Assembly: GCA_033026295.1 (NCBI GenBank)
Contig: CM065182.1
Coordinates: 12,772,001-12,836,000 of the forward strand
DNA: 64,000 nt
Source of the DNA: Channa striata
Lineage: Eukaryota > Chordata > Actinopteri > Anabantiformes > Channidae
Direction of reading: 5' to 3'
Part shown: in pieces, positions 34,067-45,600 of the stretch
How the letters are laid out: the number at the start of each line of letters is the position of its first letter
How positions within the stretch are numbered: position 1 is the stretch's first letter
Translations under genes and position numbers: made by a program
The notes under the pieces: model-generated
The model's input: the letters and a program-made list of their open reading frames with translations, nothing else
Database searches by the model: none
What the model was told of the DNA's origin: nothing

Positions 34067-36912
34067 TATAGAAAACACACACAAGGTTTATATAATATAT
34101 AATATTTTGACCAAAAGACACTTTATTTGATGTTTTAAACCTGTATATTTATTTATTTACTTATTTATTTATTATATAACAAATTGTATTTATCATAATT
34201 ATGGAAAATGTTGTAGATAATAGGGTCTTGAGCAATCAATAAAATCTTGACAAGAAAAATGTTTATGTTTTTCTCTGTGTGATATACGATACGGCCCACA
34301 AATAAAGAAATGACATAAAGAAAGTAAGAGGAGTATAGAATAGTAATTTGACAAATAAATCACAAAATGCGTGTTTTAGTGAATGAAGACATGGAAATTC
34401 AGCTTTTGTGTTGGTAAAAAAAACTTTTTTTTTTCAATATTTGTTGACCTCAAAACATTAGAGCAACTCTTTTAACTGTTAGCAGTATTGTTGTATCAGA
34501 TTTTACACTGTTGTATGTGTATTTGAATAGTGCCCATTTGTCTGTTAGTAGTTTTGTTGTACTTTGTGTCGTCCTTAAATACAGATACCAATCTCAGTTA
34601 TTCTATATGTTTTACGTACATCTCAGCTTTTTCAGTAAAATTTATATTTATTAATTTACTTAAAATATATAAATTAGGCATTCTGAAGGCATTCCCAGTA
34701 CCTGTGCACCACAGATACAAATACAAACGAGGCATTATTAGCGTCTGTATGTCTTCTGTTATTTTTAATAATTTACCCACAACAAAAAGCTTATGAGAAG
34801 TTCTAGGATACATGGGCTCCAGTGTGCAGAATATTGTTCTTTTCACCTGTTCCCCTCCTGTACTTGCTTTGAACGCAGGCTGTGCGTAAACTATAAAGTA
34901 TATCAGCAGGTTTACAACTGTGACCACAGTAAGAATTCACGTTTCTTTTTTTGAAAACTTCTCACTCAGTTTTTCTAGTTTGTGTTGCTTTTGTTCACTT
35001 TACAAATCTCAGTAGAATATGACCAAAATTAGGAGCATCCTGTCTCAAAATGGGGCTGAAAAAGTAGTTATTTTGTTAACTTTAGAATGGACTACTCTGA
35101 CTTCCTTATAGGATGTCCCAATAACTCCCCGAAAATCATCCGGCTCATCCAAAATTCTTCAGCAATAGTACTGACTGAAATTTGAATGAGGGATAATATT
35201 TGTCCTTCACCATAAGATACTACAGAGCAAGACCTCGACGGGCCATCATATCTTAAGTGCCACATTACAGTATTTCATAGACCACTTTACCACAAGTCTA
35301 ATTAAATGTTGCACTAAGCAATTGCATAACGTCTGCTTCTCAAATAAATATTCTTTAGTTTATCTCGGTGTGTGGTTGTGCGATTGACACAGAAAGCTGT
35401 TATCTCAGATATTGCTCACACTGATTTATAATAACAGATATTAAACCAGTGACTTCTCCAATGTGTTATCACATACTGTACACAAATACTGATATTAAAA
35501 GTTATATGTCACGTCATTTAAACAGCCTTTACTCGAAGCACATTCCTGAACCCACGCGTGAATCATCATTTGACCTTAGCTCAGCAGATAATTAGACAAA
35601 TGTGTGTTTGTTCATTATGTGTAATGTGGTAACTTACAAAAGTCACCTTAATGAACAACCAAAGACAGCATTTCATTTACTTTTCAACATAAAATTGTAA
35701 TTGTACAGGTCAATTTGATATTTTGAATGAATTAATTAAAGAAATACAAAAGTAATTAAAGTCATTAATCCACAACTTTTTAAAGTATTTAGCAATAAAT
35801 TGTTGTTTGAAATCATCACTAAAAGACAAATTTATTCCTAATAGGCTTAAAGCCCCATCGTATTTCCATAACTTCAGTTTATATTTAAATGTGTGTAAGT
35901 AATGTGTAAGGGCTCATTTGACAGATGTGCACTTTACACACCCACTATCAGGCCCCTCCCTAAGACTGATTTTTAATTAACACAGTGTAGTCCTTCACTC
36001 CTATTATTTTTTAAATTATGTTTCAGTTCTACATAATTACCCACTAATTATGTCTCCCTCAAAAATGATGTTTGAAATTTATTTGCATAGGAATTTAGTT
36101 TTAAGTCGCAAAGTTGTGATGCCAGTGGTGATTTCTGCTAATGGAGTCAAAGGTTAAAAAAACCCATTTCAGGATTGTGTTGTCAGTATGAATACGACTA
36201 ATGAAATATGTAAGCTCACCGAAGGGAGGGAAATTAAATTAAATATTAACTGACAGGGGACTGAGTATCTGTTCAATACTATAAGTATATGGCAGTACTT
36301 TGAACTGTACTTATGCTTACTGATCAGCAAAAGTTATTCATATGTGATAAGATACAGACAGTGATCAGTGAGTTTGAAGTTCCTCCAAAACAAAGACTTG
36401 CTTCACTCAAACAAAGTTAAAAAACTGTGTAGCAGTGCAGGTCATCAACCTAGAAACCTATAACATAATAAAAACATAATTGCATAAGATGTTGCCCAAT
36501 TCCCATCGTCTTGTTTTGCGCTGCATTAAGTCATGAAACATTTTGCAATTACTGTGTTTCTGGGAGGCTTCTTCAAGTATTACTTCTGAATAAAACAATA
36601 AAATGTTAATTGTGCCTTAAAAAGCTTTAAAAGGCATGTCAGAGCCCTCAGTGCCAAATCATTTAAGTCCTTTCATCTTTCATCTTTTTCATCATTTAAG
36701 GTGGAGATAACTGTTTTACGAGGGATTATCTCAATTCCAGTTGTCACTGATATTGTGTCAGGCACGTGAGGCGTCATAAATTTTTGGGTGGGAGTAACAC
36801 ACCTATAATGCTACATCCAACATCCAATACTGAAACTTTTACACTCTCGAAATGCTTATCAGATACACAAGATGCAAGTAGAGCTCGTCAAAGAGCACAG
36901 TCTACTTTAAGG
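33725..36912. other. grk1 3' UTR and spacer to claudin gene
   Basis: Begins with the grk1 3' UTR (to AATAAA at 34238-34243), which contains an (AT)16 run at 34031-34062 and a TATT-rich stretch at 34148-34172. The rest is AT-rich with no conserved frame on either strand. Confidence 0.6.
34031..34062. repeat. (AT)16 microsatellite in grk1 3' UTR
   Basis: Uninterrupted AT dinucleotide run directly visible. Likely length-polymorphic. Confidence 0.95.
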
Positions 36913-39900
36913 ATGAAAGTGCTCATCGAGGTCACAGCGGTTTTTCTAGGATTTGTAAGCTGGGTAATGGTTTTCGTATCACTACAAAATCAGTATTGGA
37001 AAGAATCTACACAAGACGGTAGCGTCATTCTGACCTCTGCAATCTACGAGAACCTCTGGATGTCTTGTGCCAGTGATTCAACCGGAGCCTATAACTGCCG
37101 TGATTTTCCTTCCCTTTTGGCTCTCCCAGGTAAGCAGAAGCAACGGCTGTCAAATATTCAATTTTAGTTCATAAAGTCGGCATTAAAGGATACAATCAGA
37201 CTGGGAAAGTCTGGCATTAAATTCCTTTAGTGGTTTAGGAATATATATTTTTCTTAGCAAATAGAACACATACATACATATTTAATGTTAAATCTGTGGT
37301 ATTATCTGGAAAGAGGTGCTCTGTAAACTCTAAGAGGCTTGTAAAAGTTTGTGTTGAAGCTGTATAGGAATCTACATTTTATGTATATATTTCACAATGC
37401 CATGAACTGGTTCAAGCTTCAGATAAGGAAGGCGGGAGAAAACACAATAGAGAGAAGAAGTGATTAGGTGAATGACGACCACTTTGCAAGAAAAACATCA
37501 AGTCATCCAGGGCAGGCAGAGCAGGGAAACCAGGCTTGACGCACTTGATATACAGTAGATTGTTCTGGGTTATTTTATAATTAAGTCAGCTTTATTTATT
37601 AATAATTAAATCCACTGTGTTCTGGATGATATCCATTAAATCTAATGTATGGATATTCATTTAAAGTTGGTACCTGTACATTCTACTTAATAAAGGTGAA
37701 GCTTCTTGTAATTCTGTTTAATCATAAGACTTTGTACAGAACACAGTACTGTCTGCCGTAACACTGAGCGTATTTCAAGTTGATGTTAACTTTATTTTTA
37801 TGTTAAAATATTCAAAGATGAGGAGGAGAAATGACAACGTGACTGCATATGAAGTAGGAACTCATAGTATATCAGCAACAGCTGCTATTCCAGTCTATCA
37901 TTTGTATAAATATGTATTATACATAATATATTGTGTTATATTGTATTATTTCACCTATTACAACAGTTAATAGGGGAAATACATTAGCTCTGCTTAAGTT
38001 CTCCTTATTTGTAGAACCGATACTTTATAGTGTTTGTCTTTTTTATTTAACAGAAAAAAATCCTAAAAGTCCATAAATCTTCGCTCTTCTACAAATGACC
38101 AGTATCAGTATAGCACAACTACAGACGACCATATATTTTAATAAATGTCAATAAATCTTAACCTTTGTATGGTGTTTGGGTCTGAGGGACATGTTTTTAT
38201 TTTGCGGCCTGCTGTTTTTGTGTGTGTGTGTGACAGAGTGTGAGGTTTGTGTTTTGGGCCTGTTGAAAAATTGTTTGTGTTAAATTAAAAACCCTAAAAT
38301 GCTGCTAGTCCATGAACACTGGCTGAAATACAATAATATGAACACCACACAAGGGTTGAAGGATAGACTCATAATATTTCAAATGTGTCTTAAGGCAATA
38401 ATCAGCTGCCTACATGAACAGTGCAGAAGGTTTTGCTTCTTCTTCCTTGTGTTTGTCTTCCTCCTGGTTTTGAGATTCTTTTCTACAACTTTGTAGTGGA
38501 AATAATTGCAAACAAAATCAACAGTCCTTGTTCATTTTAAAATAGGTATTCAGATGCAAATTTAAGGCAATATGAACCTTGAGCAGCCTCAGTTAATCAA
38601 ATCAAATGGATCCCCCACAGACAGTCTTTTTAAAATGACCTCGTGTTTCCCAGTTGAGGTGCTTTGAAAACTAAATATTAAAAGCGTGGATTTTGTACTA
38701 ATAGGGCTGCAACTATATTTTTTACATGACCAGTTTGAAATGTTGAAGCTTTATATATTTAGATGAACCTTTTGTACTGAAAACCTACTTAGGAAGCTTT
38801 TCATTGTAGTTTGGGACACTTGACTATTGTTTCAAGACATGTTTAAAATATTGGGAACTCATCATTGGTTGGACAGTTGGTTTCCCTTTCTGTCTCTCTG
38901 TGTGTCTTAAGTAAAATGTCTTTCTATTTGTGGGACCAATAGACTGCACTTGTATTTCATGACTATGGTGATAAAAAGCTTATATTGAATTACAGTGATT
39001 GGCTCAGTGTGCAGTAATGCACCCTGACTCCTCAGTAACACATTCTTTCTCATGGTCCCTCAAACAAGTAAAGAGAAAAGAAACAAAATGTGAATTGAAG
39101 TCTAATAGCATTGCTTTGGTATTATTGATGCAGCATTCAGAGCAAGCATCAGATGGTGACAAACAGCTTTAAGTCTATAAAGCTTGAAGTTTGGACTTTA
39201 ACTGTGTCCTCTAAGTTGGCCAAATATTTGGACTGTTTAAAACGGTTCAACGTAGTTGAGAATGCTTGGGCTGTTCATCCTTAGGCTATTTGGAATCAAT
39301 TGTTCATTTGGTTTTTTGTAAAGCATTAGAACAGTAGTTGCTTGGAATTTGTCTAGTGAGGCTGTGAGGCCAACACAACACTTGTGTACAGGATGACCAC
39401 TAAAGGGTCACATATAAATCCTTCCTCACTCTGGAGAAGTGCACAAAGGTTGGAAGGTGGAAGCGCTTTCATTCTTCTCGGGCTTCCTGGGTTGGTTGAT
39501 GGTTGGGGTCTCCCTTTAAAATCGATACTGGAAAGTCTCTTCAGTGGATGGTAATCTTATCCCCACACCCACTGATTTTCCCTTCTTGCTTGCTCCCAAT
39601 GGTATGATGCCAGTGCCAGGTTTTTTTTGTATTGTTCTGATGACGGTTTGTCAGGCTTAAATACTAATAGAGATATTGAACAATGTTTCAAATACTTTCA
39701 TTTTAAAGCAACACAGTGTAACTTTTGTAACAGAGCACTTTATAAAGACAATTGATCAAATCTGAGAGTGGAGAAATTGTTATTCTTCTTTTTGGATATT
39801 GTTTACCACTATGGACTTTTTTTGTAGACATGGTTGAGAAGCCTTCTACTGTACTGGCTATAATCAGCATTAATAGGGGTAATATAATAAGTAATAAGAT

Positions 39901-41211
39901 AACATGGCCACAGTGAACCCAGACTATCCACCTACTCATAAAATAATAAAAACTGGGACCAGATTAAATCGAAGGACTACTATTAATTGCACTTTGTTGG
40001 AATCCGTTAACTACTGTGGAAAATATCCATAAACACAAATGGAAACATCATGATGATTTATCAAAGTGCGGAATACCACACAAAACGTCCAACACATCAA
40101 CCTTAATCATGTGGCAGCCATTACATTTAATCATAGAAAGAGACTCTCCACTTCTGACATAAATATGTGCATATTTATTTTTATTTTAATATGACGGGTC
40201 TCCCACTGGTCAGGGATGAAACCTGTTTGAAACCTCCTTTTGAATATACTGTATAGTATCCACGTAGAACTGTGACCATTATTCATCTATTGACTAATAC
40301 TGCATAGCTGGATAGAATGAATATATTTACAGTCTTGTGTTAATCCTCAAGTTGCATTTTACATGTTTGTTTGCACACAGGGCACATTCAGGCAGCCCGG
40401 GCACTCATGATCACTTCCATTGTGCTTGGGACATTTGGGCTTGTGGCGACTCTGGCAGGAATGCAGTGCTCCAAAATAGGAGGAGAAAACTATGTGTTGA
40501 AGGGAAGGATCGCTGGAATTGGAGGATTCTGCTTTTTACTACAGGGTCAGAGGAATTTTTGTGAAAAATGAAGAAGGCCGTGGGTTTATGGCAGGCAACT
40601 TTGACATTAACCTTGACTTACAACATTAGTATGTTTTTAAAGTTATGGCTGATTGGCACAGTCTGTATTCTAACAAAGGAGAATTGATTTACCAAAAAGA
40701 TTCTTCAAAAAGCGCATCTTTCGGGAGACACAAACACATCTTTGTGCTTAAATTTCAGAAGGTCATCCCAGCTCTAACAAACCTGCTGAGGAACAAAAGC
40801 CTGACATAGACCAAGGGTCAATGAATTGATGTAGTTTCCACAGACTGATGTATTCATAAAAAAGACTCAAATATTTTTTACAGTAATTTTTAGAACACCC
40901 AAAAACTGCTTAATTATTTATTGTGCTGTTTGATTTAATTTCAGAACTTTTAAATTGTGTTTCATTAATTTTTATTTATATAGTAATATTATTCTACTTG
41001 TATAAGTGGTTATACATATTAAAGTCATTCCTCACAGCTTTTTATAATCACTGGCAGCTACTTTTGTTTTATATTATAACTCATAAATCATACCGTTAAA
41101 AGTATACATACAATGATCAATCAAACATCCCGCTGACCTTGGCTGATTCTAAGATTAAGTTTTATTCGAAACATGGCAATTCTTTTACAATATCAAAACT
41201 CAGAAAACAAA

Positions 41212-41246
<35 letters not shown>

Positions 41247-41826
41247 ATTTAGTGTATCTTGGCTTACAACTATGAATGTGTTTGCACTAAAAAAATATCC
41301 CACTTGTCTAAAGTAAACAATGTTTTGCATTTTTTAGGGACTTGCACTCTCATTGCTGTATCTTGGTACGCATCCAATATCACACAAGAGTTCTTTGACC
41401 CGTTATTTCAAGGGATTAAGTAAGTCAATACAATCCGCAGAGTGCAACACAGCTAAATGACACAAAGTAATGTGATTTAGAAATGCATAAAGAAATACAT
41501 TTAATCTTTTTGGATCACAGGTATGAGATTGGACAGGCCCTGTACATTGGCTGGGTTTCAGCCACATTTGCCGTTTGTGGAGGTTCATGCCTAATGTGTT
41601 CTTGCAACGTTGAAAAATCAAATGAAAATATGTGAGTATACTTTTCTAAACGTTTAACATTAATGGTCTGGGCATAATGAACTCTATTCATATTATGCAA
41701 ACTGAAACATGTCTCTTGTAATTCAGAAATTATCCATACCAACAATCGCCCAGAGGACATGTCCTGTCTGATGTGGAAATGCCCCATTCAGAGCCAAGCA
41801 ACTATGGAAAAAATGCATATGTCTGA
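36913..41826 (+). CDS. cldn15-like: Claudin of the claudin-10/15 group
   Basis: Four-pass tight-junction protein; this group mostly forms cation- or anion-selective paracellular pores. Coding exons: 36913-37129, 40381-40545, 41338-41419, 41521-41631, 41727-41826; 224 residues. The first outer loop has the claudin signature W29, L48-W49, C52 and C62 (ENLWMSC ... YNC). The ARALMIT helix, SWYASNIT and EFFDPLF in the second loop, and the PDZ-binding C-terminus NAYV are all present. ENLW, RALMIT and SWYA.NIT favour claudin-15; DSTG and NCRDFPS also fit claudin-10. Both the 7q22 (CLDN15, TAF6) and 13q (CLDN10, GRK1) neighbourhoods occur in the window, so synteny does not decide. The start at 36913 gives the standard claudin N-terminus; the frame is open upstream to 36766 but that part looks like 5' UTR. 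Exon 2 uses a weak donor (GTCAGA). Poly(A) signals lie at 42090 and 42298. Confidence 0.9.
41216..41243. repeat. (TA)14 microsatellite in claudin intron 2
   Basis: Uninterrupted TA dinucleotide run, about 95 bases before the exon 3 acceptor at 41338. Confidence 0.95.
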
Positions 41827-42674
41827 GAGATGATTGTGTAGGAGGTCTGGGAGGCAGTTCACTGGACTGATTGTTCAGCTCGGATCCGCTGCCGCCCATG
41901 GCGACCCTCAGCAGGATAAACAGTACAAATGATGGATGGATGAATGAACAATGGTTATGATTCTGTATACAGTAGGAGAGTGCAGAATTTACAGTAGAAA
42001 AAGCACGAGAAATGGTTCTTCAAAGATCAGTGTCATGTTTCTACAGTGCCACACATTTCTTGAATTTTCAGTTTTTAATCTCCTCCTGAAATAAACGCTT
42101 CAGTATGAACTGAATGATAAAATGAAACATGTCAGACATGTCTGCAGGACACAGCAGTAAAGGAGGAGACTGAGAGAAACACAGGGTTTGTTCGAGAAAA
42201 CCTGCCAGTGAGCAGGTTAATTTGACATGAAGTTTATGTTGTAACTGTATTAAGTTTTCTCTGTAAGTTTAAACCTTCTGTTAATTGGATTGAAATGAAT
42301 AAAGCTCAGTTTTCATTAAATCCACTTTATGTAATCCAGCTGTTTAGGAGATGTTGTCTGAGCCATTGCACGTATGTTTCTCAGTGTACTGATGGTGTAA
42401 AAATTGTTCAGTCTATACCTATGTTTCTTCAGTATCCCTAAATTAAAGTGTCTTGCTTTCCTTCTATAGACATCTTATGTGGAAACAAACTGAAAAAATT
42501 GGAATTTCTGAGGCAAATCACTCAAAAAAAATGAAAACTATGAGAAAGACTGTTACTGAGAAATCAGCACATTCAAGCTAATTTTGCTATCTCACGAAAG
42601 GAAGGGTGTATGTTTAGGGTAGAAGCCAAAAAGCTGGAAAACCAGTGGATACACCGTCTGTTTTCATTGGAAAG
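41827..42674. other. tail-to-tail spacer, claudin and sat2-like
   Basis: Contains the claudin 3' UTR with AATAAA at 42090-42095 and 42298-42303, and the 3' flank of the minus-strand acetyltransferase. No conserved reading frame is seen. Confidence 0.6.
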
Positions 42675-45600
42675 CTACTGATCTTTAGGTGTTTCACTGG
42701 CTAAACGTCCCATGTTTTGTTCATCAAAACGGATAAGGTGCCAGCCTTCAGCGACAGTGAGGTCCTGACCTCCTTTAGCAGCATAGAAGTCTAAGGAAGG
42801 AGTGTTCCAGTTCAACACAGACAACTGGAGCCGTACACACTGCTTCTCTTTGCCCACCTGAGGAGATAAAATAGTGAAATGAGTTACCCCTTCTTTAAAC
42901 ATGACACACATCTTGCACAGGAAGCATCTACGCTTTTCAGCTGCAACCTAGTCTAATTTTCTTCATCCACAGCTTCATTCAATGTCAAAACATAGGCACT
43001 GTCTTACAATTACTTAAATTTAAAACTATTTTAGACAAATGTGAAGAATAACCTACAAATAAAAAACTGAAATCTTTCCGTCATTGATTCTTTGCTCTGA
43101 CACTCCTAATTGCCAGGTAACAGGATGGCAGTTTTACATTTCAAATCCTTGGAAAATATACAAAGTATGACAGGGTCCAAATACTTTCTGTGGCTACCTT
43201 AAACCCCAGTCTTCACAAGAAATGATGCTTAGATGGTAAATAAATACAAGGTTACCTCAGCAACTTTGCTCAATAAACTCTTCCCAATGCCATGTCCTGC
43301 AAAGGAAATCAATTTTAAAAATTATGTGGTTGAATAACAGTTTACAGTATAGGACAGGTATATTAGGAGTTTATAAAGAGCTATACATTTATTGAAAATG
43401 TGATTAAGAGAGCACATAAGTACACAAAGTATCCTTTTTTTAACGCTACTATAACGCATATTTTACCTCTGAATTCTGGCATCACGTAAAGATCCTCCAA
43501 GTACAGCGACCGTCCATTCCAAGTACTGTAAGTATAAAAGTAAAGTGCATATCCAACAACTGTGAATCCTGAGAACACAAGCAACAAGAAAGAGAGTCAG
43601 GAAGATTATTTGTTCAGCTTAAAGTCCTCTTCAGTTCCTGTTTATATTGTAGTGCACTGCTGCATAACATCTTCAGCAGCAAATGATATGAATCATTTTC
43701 AGTCAACAGAAATATGTATTTCCTGTTCTAATGGCAATTGAAAATTAAAATTTACTATGAATGTAGCTGAATCTTTTGCGTCTTTGTGTTGATAAACACA
43801 GCGATTTTATTTCCACTTTTATTCATTCCAACTTTTTTTCATTAAACTATAGATACATCCATGTTTTCTCAATATAATAACAGACCATTACTGCTAAAAA
43901 GGCAAACACATACATTTGAATGTTTCTAAGAAATTAACACTGACAAAGTGTTGGTGCTGTAACCAGTGGTTTGTGTCATTTATCAAACTGTGTATCCGTA
44001 ACTGAGATAAGATTAGAATTAGTAGGGAAAGGTCCACTGGTTCTTAACTAAGGATCATGAGAAATGGGACTAAACCTTTACGATGTGGAACTTAAGTCTG
44101 GAGCCAAACCTAAACAGCAAGTGCACAGACCTTTTATAATCTGCAAACAAGTCTAAAGCTGGACTTTACCTTCCTTAGATTTATGCTCCTCTGGTACTTC
44201 TGCAATCAGACATTCAAAGAAAGGATTCTGGCAGAAACCATCACGCTCCAGCTCTAAAGTAAAATGAAAATTTTTCATTTACATCTTTATTTCATCAGTA
44301 ATATTAGACTTTATCTGTACCTTAAATAAACCTTAAATTAATAAAATTCTTGAAATAGGGGATTTTTTAAAAAACTTGGTTCATATTTATTACCAGCTAA
44401 GATGCAGCACATGTTGACAGTAAGACAAAAGTCCATTATACAAAAAACAGCATGTAAAAAAATGTAAACTGTGGATCACATCCTTCCACGTTTTACGATA
44501 ATCCCTTATGAAACAATTGCAAAGTTATGCTATGAATGTTTCAAACCTGCTTCAGCTTGAAGTCTTCTTTATTTCTTTATTTTTGTATTGTGCATATCAC
44601 AGTTGTACTTTGTATTGTCTGCATATTGTGGTTATTGTTTCATATTTATAAACAGGGGGTCCTCAAGAAGAGATTTGATCAAGTGCAAATGAAACAGAAT
44701 AAACAGGAATTCAACTTTTATTTTAAATGATAAAGAAAACCAATGTCATTGACATAAAACCTATAAAACTGCTTTTTTCAGGGGACGTGATCGTGTCCTA
44801 GTGGGAGTTCATCGCTGCTGAACTCATTTCCACCCCTGCTTATCAAGCTGACAGTAGTCTCATTACTGGTAATGATTGTTGCATTCCATTTATTATTAAA
44901 CATATCAGGTAGCAAAGTCCTGCTCTGCTTACTCAGTAATAAGTAATCGCACACTGTACATCGCACCAAACACAAAGATGCAAAGCCAGTATTAATTCTA
45001 CTCACCACGACTACTATTACTACTAACGACCAGTTTCACTGCAGATATGGATAATTTACAGCAGAAAACAGGTTTACAATAAAACAATAACAACAGTCTA
45101 AGTTATTATTCATGCAGATTTAAATGATGAAGCCAAGTTGCACCTGTGATGCCTCACTGGAATGTTATACATTGGCTTTTATGCAAGAATATCTCTGTAT
45201 TCTTGTCCTATATTTCTCATTTCTTTTCAGTGAGGTTTGTTTGTATGAGTGTTACACGTCTGATTCCCCAAACTCTGCCAAATGTGTCCCGCAGTGTTTG
45301 TTCACTTTATGGGCTAGAAGTTTCATTCTCAAAGACATTAAACACGGATGAAAAAAACTCACTCTGCACGGCTTTAAGTCTGTCATGGGACTGAGGTAAA
45401 GTGAGCTGTCACGGTCAAGCCAGCCGCCGCTAAAAACACTCAAAAGTTTGGGAAACATGCAGCAGACACGTCGTTTAATATGATAAATATATGTCATAAC
45501 AGAACGAGTATTACTGTTAAAAAAAATTATATGTGATATTATTTTATTTGCTGATCATTATAAATCAACCACACTATGCATACATCCTGTATATTTGAAA

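Noticed and set aside
36766..36912. N-terminal extension of the claudin
   Set aside because: Claudins begin immediately before TM1; the extension has no signal-like or conserved sequence and is best read as 5' UTR.
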